A DNA stretch of 64,000 nucleotides from assembly GCA_963576725.1 (NCBI GenBank), contig OY755238.1, positions 27,609,201 through 27,673,200 of the forward strand, given 5' to 3'. Numbering within the stretch: the first letter of the stretch is position 1; every line of letters begins with the position of its first letter. Under the pieces are notes generated by a model, which made no database searches, was not told where the DNA came from, and was given only the letters and a program-made list of their open reading frames with translations. This document shows, piece after piece, positions 58,290 to 64,000 of this stretch. This DNA comes from Azorinus chamasolen (Eukaryota; Mollusca; Bivalvia; Cardiida; Solecurtidae). Made by a program: the position numbers and the translations under genes.

Positions 58290-58302
58290 CTGTTTTTCGT
58301 GT

Positions 58303-59381
58303 TCATTTTTCTATATCGGGAAAGGTGTTCTTAAACCTAGAGGCTGTTTTCCTGTCTGTTACGTTAATGACAAGTTCTGTATCCCCGAAAATGAACTCTA
58401 TGTAGATTGTTCTTTCTTCGCGTGAAGGGTTTGGTATTTGATACTCAATCTTTCCCAGTAGCCAGCAGTTCTTATCTGTAACATACTTAGGTTGTACCTC
58501 GGGGGAATAGTATATGTCAATTTCTATGACTTTTTGATATGGTTCTATTGAGGTGAGCGAGTCATATGACATGAAACCAACAGGCGCCCGACTCCCCGCT
58601 GTGATAAAGGGACAGAAAATGTCAGTGATGAAATCAATGCCTTGAAGCGTGACGAGTTTATTGTCTGGGAATATATCTGGGTTGAATAAACGCGCCTTCC
58701 TGAGTCCATATGTATAACGCATAACTCTCTGAAATATCTTGTTAGGTTGATGCCCGAATAATACGGCCCCTTTGAGAACAGCTATTTCCGGTTCAGGTGG
58801 AACAATTATGCGCTGTATATTGGTTTGTCCTTCCAGTTCTTTGCGAACTATATCCTGCAAAACTTTCGAGTCTGCCATTCCTCCAACTAAGACAAGGTTT
58901 ATGCAATTACAGGCGACTTTTTCAGTCAACACATTTCTGATGCACTTTGCAATTTCAAGGCAAGTCGCTCGGAAAAATTCTATGCACATGGTCGGATCAA
59001 TTTGTAATATCTTGTTATTATCCAGGACTTGAGCTCGGTCTCTGTACACAGACTTGGACACCACTACAGAGACACTGTCGCCGTTTTGCTTTATACGACA
59101 AATGCGATCCAAGCTGATTGGGAGTTTCACTTTCAACGGCACCGACTGCCATGGCGAAATTTTTCGCTTTTCGTTTTCAAAGTCCCGCAAAAGCTCAAGC
59201 ATCTCAACTTTGCACTCGTCTAGAAATTCTCTAACGACAGGTGCACTGAATAACCTGACGAGAAACTGGAGAAAAGCGTTGTCTACATGACCAGATCCAA
59301 TTGCACAGCCACCACCCTTGCTTAGTTCTTTGAGACGGCCATCTTGACGCCTCTGGTGAAACACTATATCTGTTTTGCCAC
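58303..59381 (-). CDS. HSPA12-like gene 2, last exon
   Basis: Acceptor GTTATATAG|GTGGCA on the minus strand. It encodes GKTDIVFHQRRQDGRLKELS to the stop at 58303. The longer frame to 59517 reads into the intron. Confidence 0.92.
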
Positions 59382-62300
59382 CTATATAACATAATATAAT
59401 ATGAATGTTTTGAATACAATATGCAATTATTTGAAAAGCAAAAATAATAACACACTCAATGTTTCTTCCAATAAGCAAGCACATCAGACTTAAGACTAGA
59501 AAATGACGTTTGTCCAAATTGATAAATCCAACTCAATCCCTGTCCCTCATATCGAGGGCTTGGTGCAAAACTATTCTAACTCCTTCACAAAGTGAAGGAG
59601 TTAGAATAGTTTTGCACCAAGCCCTCATATACAAATGTACACGCATTTCCAATGTACACGCTAACAGGGCAAACACAGATCAAACGTCTCCTGTAGAACC
59701 CGTCTAATCCAGACCCCGAGGTCATAAAGCTTTTTGCTTGAGTCTGAGATCATTCTCAAGCATCTGATTGGTCAGATTCTGAGCTTGCTCAGAATCTGAC
59801 CAATCAGATACTTGAGAATGATCTCAGACTCAGACTCAGAAGTTTTATAACCCTGCACCAGGGTCTGCTCATTTTGCTTATGGAATCAAATAAATATCAT
59901 CATACAGTTTTTTCTAAACCAAATATTCCCTTGAAAAGTTTAACTTGTAACAATTAGGTTAATGAATATTGATGAAGTGATCAATTCATGCAAAATGTTT
60001 ATTAGTGAAATTGTTTAAAACAAATAATTAGATCTACCTATGCCGCATCAAAACACAATGGCTCAAAACAAAAATGAACAATACAAACAACTATAAGTTG
60101 GGTATACTAGATGCTAAAACATCTAGTGCATCCCAAACATAGCTTAAAATATTTCGCCACCGATGTCGCCAACATGCACCACGGCAAACTGTGCATACCC
60201 AGACCAGACACCGCCTTTCACATGCGACATCTGACAGAGACTTCAAAGTTTCTCTAGGTCCATGTCTACAGTTAATTCTGTTGACATTTTCAATTATTTA
60301 CATCAGTTCCTCATTTTACAAAATTTGGTTACAGACCACAATTAGAAATTTGGCTTCAAAACACTATAATGATTATGTATATGTTTTACAACTTAAAGCA
60401 TTAGACAACCAGAATATCCAAATATTTCAAATGATATCATGAGAAATTAATTTCAACTTGTATTTAATTCAGCGAAAGTTTATCATTAAAAGTATTAAAA
60501 ATATTTATTGTTTGTTTGTGCTTATTTAGTAGACAATTAACATGGTATCAAATATTATGGCACAACGTGACCTATTCAGTGTCGCATTGCCTAAAATCCT
60601 ACCCATTAAGGTATTAACCCATTCCCTCATACTGACGCCTTTTGATTGTGACCACAATAGTTTCAAAACTGCACAATTCTAAAATGTCCTTTTCTCTAGT
60701 AAATGTTCCTTATCGGTTGATTGAATAAAAGAGATAGGATTTAAATAGCTTATGAGGTAATGGGTTTATTCAGTGCCACAGTGCTCTACCAGACCAACAG
60801 GAAACTTTTCAGTAAGGCCTTTTCTGATAACGTAATTGACAACGTAATGTCTAAACATTTTATTTAGTCCACTGTCGGCGCATCGATGAATACCTTTGCA
60901 GACAGTTTAGATCCAACCAGACGCCGAGTAACCCGTCATCTCAACATTATCCAAACTGTTTGACACCCGTCATCTCAACATTATCCAAACTGTTTGACAC
61001 CCAGATTTTTGCAGTTTGGTAGACGTACTGATTATAGATTGTATTTTGGAAATGTAGTGGGTGAAAAGTTATGTGAAGATAATTAGCTCATGAGGCTGAG
61101 GGACAAGTATGTTGTGGCCGTCATATACAATAAACCCCTCAAAACAGGACGTCCAAATTAGTACAAAAATATCGGTCTTGGAGACAGGTGGCAGCTTAAT
61201 GCACAGTGAAAGTAATGCAGAAAGCTCCTCTAGGAGCTCTATGCATCACTTTCATTTTGCATTAAGCAGCCACCTGCCATAAAGTATCTACATTCTTCTG
61301 TACTCTAATTTCGGTTTAGAGAGGGTTTACTGTATCGTGTGTTTGATGATATTGGTTTCATACTGAAGTTTCATTTTCCAATTAGTAATGCGTGCTGTAT
61401 GTCATATGCTCTTTGACATTTCAACTAAATAGACATTACGGTATAGCATTTCTTCAGTCAGTATACAATAATCAATTTATAGGCATTTTAGGTGAATCGA
61501 CAGTCGCAGTAGAGGTCCATTGACGTTATTTGTTTCCCCTCGTTGGGTTTATCGCATGGAAAGCAAGGAGACATTCAGATATCACTTTGTCGTTATCTTT
61601 TTTTCACACCCTCTCTTGCTGGTGACATGAGTCTTTCTGTCAACTCTTTTACTCCGTAGATACACAGTCTGACGCCTTTGCAAACAGGGTAGACACAGAT
61701 CAGATGGATCATGTAGTCCCGAGCCGTGTGATCTGATCTGGACCTGCTCTGGTTGCCTTAATGGATCCGATTCTACAATTTCTTAACGTTTTAGTGTTCA
61801 TGTGTAACATAAAAGATCGTCCAATTAATAGTTTTAGCGTGATGTCAATATTACGTTTATGAATATTCATGAGTTGGGGGCTAACTATTTATCTTATTAT
61901 ACTGATATAACTGTAACACAACCCCTTGTTATAATGATATACATGTAGCAGTAACACAGCCGCTTGTTATAATGATATACATGTAACTGTAACACAACCC
62001 ATTGTTATAATGATATACATGTAACTGTAACACAACCCATTGTCATAATGATATACATGTAACTGTAACACAACCCCTTGTTATAATGATATACATGTAA
62101 CAGTAACACAACCCCTTGTTATAATGATATACATGTAACGGTAACACAACCCCATTGTTATAATGATATACATGTAACTGTAACACAATCCCTTGCTCAG
62201 TACCTCCAATGTCAGCTAACACATACGTGGCCCCTTGCATGGTGATTGGTAATTTTGAGGTACCCTTGACATGGGGAAGATGCTGGGAATATATAGACGC

Positions 62301-63465
62301 CGCTTCTGCTTCCAGCGCCAGCTTAAGACGTTCTCCTGGTATACCAGCCTATAAATGTACAGTAAAAACCTTTTGACATACTTAGTGTGCAAATAATGGA
62401 TGATACGTCACACATACTGATTGTTAAAAGTAAGAAAAAATATATACGGTACATATATTGGCTTTAATTCTATTAATGACGCTTTCGACTTTGCCTTTAC
62501 GAACAGAATAGACGGGAGAAGTCTGATCAAGGTCTACTCTGTTTGCTTATGGAATAATATAGATCTAGTTCTACAGTGTCTGTCATGGCAAAACATTCCT
62601 GTGTCAATATGCCGTTTAAAACATCGTCTAACTAATAGTAATGGTGTCATTATTTCTTATACAAATATACATGATGTAAAGGGTTTAGACGATAATCCGT
62701 GATACATGTATAGGCTATACACTAATACACACTAATATAGAAAACAAAATACACTCATGGGCCTAAACAACGTCAGATCCTTTACGTTAATACTATATTT
62801 GGTTGTTGTTTTTTAAAATGATTATTACAAATTACATTGATTTAAAACTCTCAGAATGTTTCGCCAATTTTGCCATTTTATTTTTTCTGACCGATGGATA
62901 TGTGAATTTCAACAATTATTTTATTGCAATTAAGAAATGAATGACGTGCTTCCGGTGTTCATGGGGTTATGCAACGCATAGCTTTACGAGCAAAGTTAGT
63001 GAAGCCCGAAGGGCTTCACGTGAATCTTTGCTCGTAAAGCTATGCGTTGCATAACTCATGAACACCGGGAGCACGTCATTCATTTCTTATATTTATATTC
63101 CATTGTATTTCTTATATCTAAGAAATGAATGACGTGCTTCCGGTGTTCATGAGGTTATGCAACTTTCTTTTTAGAATAAGGTTATATAAGGACGTTGCAG
63201 GGCGAATGTAAATATTCCTTAATATTTCACCACCCTGTGACAATACCTGAACGGCCGCCTGTCTCATGAACTGTTTAGCCACGTCACTCCATGTCGCTGG
63301 CACGGGTATCACCCATTTCACGTCCTCTGTAGCAATATCCCTATTGCGCATGCGCATCACATTCAGCAAATGCCCCTTAAGGTAACGGATGCACATGGCA
63401 AATACTTTCACCGCTGGAATTCCTTTGCCTGCTTCGTCTTTTAGTACAAATGACGACTTCAAACT
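58303..63465 (-). CDS. HSPA12-like Hsp70-family protein, gene 2, 5' exons outside the window
   Basis: Three exons are visible: 63465-63247 (219 bp), 62348-62204 (145 bp), 59381-58303 (1079 bp). Lengths and phases of the first two equal those of exons 3 and 4 of gene 1. Motifs: EDVKWVIPVPATWSDVAKQF; LEAEAASIY; phosphate-2 region DIGGGKTDIV with Lys where the usual Thr follows GGG; adenosine region LVGGMADSKVLQDI; PPEPEIAVLKGAVLFG; TYGLRKARLFNPD; ending FPDIEK. The N-terminal phosphate-1 exon lies beyond 64000. The gene is transcribed toward gene 1 and is clearly its paralogue, though diverged (roughly half of aligned residues appear identical by eye). Cellular role unknown; bivalve HSPA12 members are often stress- or immune-responsive (established for the family, not shown here). 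Confidence 0.92.
59553..59626. mobile_element. FB-2 foldback, ATAT flanks
   Basis: CGAGGGCTTGGTGCAAAAC / GTTTTGCACCAAGCCCTC around CACAAAGTG, with ATAT on both sides. Confidence 0.9.
59722..59850. mobile_element. FB-1 foldback, short form
   Basis: GTCATAAAGCTTTTTGCTTG / AAGTTTTATAACC, with one CTGATTGGTCAGATTCTGAG per arm around CTTG. Confidence 0.85.
60150..60240. mobile_element. TTAA-E fragment
   Basis: CGCCACCGATGTCGCCAAC and GGCAAACTGTGCATACCCAG with ACACCGCCTTTCAC. Confidence 0.5.
60241..60613. other. Gene-free spacer
   Basis: AT-rich, no recognisable repeat or coding feature. Confidence 0.45.
60614..60766 (+). mobile_element. TTAA-C MITE, core deleted
   Basis: TTAACCCATTCCCTCATACT, ACGCCTTTTGATTGTG, then GTTTCAAAACTGCACAATTC, ending GAGGTAATGGGTTTA. 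Confidence 0.82.
60889..61003 (+). mobile_element. TTAA-D core with a 34-bp tandem duplication
   Basis: GCAGACAGTTTAGATCCAACC; the right arm CCCGTCATCTCAACATTATC then CAAACTGTTTGACA occurs twice. Confidence 0.75.
61124..61336. mobile_element. TA-A MITE
   Basis: ATACAATAAACCCCTCAAAA to GAGAGGGTTTACTGTA; the hairpin AGAAAGCTCCTCTAGGAGCTCT lies in AATGCACAGTGAAAG arms. Confidence 0.82.
61642..61884 (-). mobile_element. TTAA-B MITE
   Basis: CTCTTTTACTCCGTAGATAC, GCAAACAGGGTAGACAC / GGACCTGCTCTGGTTGC, TATGAATATTCATGAG. Confidence 0.75.
61901..62194. repeat. 38-39-bp minisatellite, about seven units, next to gene 2 exon 4
   Basis: ATAATGATATACATGTAACT then GTAACACAACCCCTTGTT. It begins about 9 bp inside the intron after the exon 4 donor. 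Confidence 0.95.
62204..62348 (-). CDS. HSPA12-like gene 2, 145-bp exon
   Basis: Minus-strand acceptor TTTATAG|GCTGGT, donor ATTGGAG|GTACTG. It encodes AGIPGERLKLALEAEAASIY to LADIG; exact size match with exon 4 of gene 1. Confidence 0.92.
62490..62690 (-). mobile_element. TTAA-B MITE, half core
   Basis: AACAGAATAGACGGGAGAAG, GGTCTACTCTGTTTGC, then GATCTAGTTCTACAGTGTC and GTAAAGGGTTTA. Confidence 0.75.
62931..63089. mobile_element. FB-4 foldback, 159 bp
   Basis: TAAGAAATGAATGACGTGCT / AGCACGTCATTCATTTCTTA (one mismatch region) through GCATAGCTTTACGAGCAAAG, around GAAGCCCGAAGGGCTTC. Confidence 0.92.
63119..63167. mobile_element. FB-4 half copy
   Basis: TAAGAAATGAATGACGTGCT then TCCGGTGTTCATGAGG, ending at GCAACTTTC with no second arm. 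It lies 80 bp inside the intron after the 219-bp exon of gene 2. Confidence 0.85.
63247..63465 (-). CDS. HSPA12-like gene 2, 219-bp exon
   Basis: Minus-strand acceptor TTATGTATCAG|AGTTTG, donor GTTCAG|GTATTG. It encodes SLKSSFVLKDEAGKGIPAVK to MRQAAVQ; same size and phase as exon 3 of gene 1. Confidence 0.92.
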
Positions 63466-63551
63466 CTGATACATAAAATACAATTGTTTCAATTTAGCTA
63501 TGACAACTCCGTATTGCTAACTAGTCACATAAGCTCGTGTGTATGTATGTA

Positions 63552-63596
63552 TGTGGGTTCGAGTCCCAGTCGAGTCACAACTTTTTCACCATGTTA
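63552..63596 (+). repeat. tRNA-derived SINE, 3' half
   Basis: GTGGGTTCGAGTCCCAGTCG then ACTTTTTCACCATG matches the B box and tail of the SINEs at 11.4-11.8 kb. Confidence 0.7.
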
Positions 63597-63722
63597 CATA
63601 TATCTGTATTATTTCATAAGCAAACAGAACAGACCCTGAGCAGACAGTTCCTACAGATGCCAGATCTGGGTCTACAATGTTTGAAAAAAGTGCTTTGAAA
63701 GTCGTATCGATGAAGTAAACAG
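63597..63722 (+). mobile_element. TTAA-B MITE, left arm lost
   Basis: TCATAAGCAAACAGAACAG / GGGTCTACAATGTTTG core and the end GATGAAGTAAACAGTAAA. Confidence 0.65.
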
Positions 63723-63799
63723 TAAATAAAAAAGTGTAAACGTTTAGCGCAAATCGAATGAAAGCAGTTAAAGCGTGCAGTTTTGAACTAAAAATCATA

Positions 63800-64000
63800 A
63801 GTGTGCGTACGTTACCACATTAGTGTGCATACGTTATCACATTAGTGTACATACGTTACCACATTAGTGTGCATACGTTACCACATTAGTGTGCGTACGT
63901 AACTACAAAAGTGTGCGTATGTTAGCATAGTTAGCGTTGCCACAGAAGTATGCGTACGTTGCAACATAAGTGTACATACATTACAACACAAGTGTACGTA
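63800..64000. repeat. 24-bp minisatellite, at least eight units, cut by the window end
   Basis: GTGTGCGTACGTTACCACAT then TAGT, with increasing variation to the right. Confidence 0.92.

Larger units (their letters stand above)
59533..60017 (-). mobile_element. TTAA-type MITE holding FB-2 and FB-1
   Basis: CCTGTCCCTCATAT, then FB-2, ATATACAAATGTAC, core GTCTCCTGTAGAACCCGTC, FB-1, CAGGGTCTGCTCATTTTGC and GTTAATGAATATTGATG. Confidence 0.7.

Noticed and set aside
59382..59517. N-terminal extension of the last exon of HSPA12-like gene 2
   Set aside because: It is intron; the acceptor at 59381 and the match to gene 1 exon 5 place the true boundary.

Overview
This is eukaryotic DNA: AT-rich, intron-containing, and dense in short hairpin transposons (MITEs), minisatellites and microsatellites. 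Split genes with GT-AG introns, an HSPA12-type Hsp70 paralogue pair and the repeat style fit a bivalve mollusc. That assignment is inference; the species is not determined. There is no prokaryotic operon, CRISPR array or phage.

Genes, left to right. (1) A FoxH-like forkhead transcription factor on the minus strand (2237-3694). (2) An SLC35C2-like multispanning transporter on the plus strand, rebuilt as nine coding exons (21409-32285) that join into a 382-residue frame with consistent phases, including one GC-AG intron. (3) An HSPA12-like gene on the plus strand, five exons (41312-50511, about 609 residues). (4) A broken copy of the 3' end of that gene (54964-55120). (5) A second HSPA12-like gene on the minus strand (58303 to beyond the window), convergent with the first. 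Its two middle exons have exactly the same lengths (219 and 145 bp) as those of gene 3, so the pair arose by local duplication. I see no functional link between the forkhead, transporter and Hsp70 genes.

Most of the remaining sequence is explained by a few hairpin MITE families, named here for reference. TTAA families have CCC..GGG termini flanked by TTAA: TTAA-A (about 250 bp) and TTAA-B (about 250 bp) share the core arm AGCAAACAGAGCAGACCC; TTAA-C (about 225 bp) has the core GAGCATTTGCTCC; TTAA-D has the core CAAACAGTTTGGATCC; TTAA-E has the terminus CACTTTTGGCGCC. Flanking TTAA suggests piggyBac-like mobilisation. TA families have CAGT..ACTG termini flanked by TA (Tc1/mariner-like): TA-A (CAGTAAAACCTC), TA-B (CAGTAGAACCTG), TA-C (CAGTGCTCCCTC) and TA-D (ACGGTTGAACTTC). 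Near-perfect foldbacks FB-1 to FB-6 also occur, often inside other MITEs. A Harbinger-like element with a broken transposase start lies at 4331-5277. Nested insertions let the target duplications be read directly from the sequence.

The main pattern in the hunt is that several minisatellites arise inside hairpin MITEs by amplification of an internal segment. The clearest case is 566-1575, where a 28-bp piece of TTAA-B is repeated about 29 times. MITE ends also lie 10-40 bp upstream of many splice acceptors, and MITEs supply candidate polyadenylation signals for both HSPA12 genes. I found no convincing new protein-coding system.
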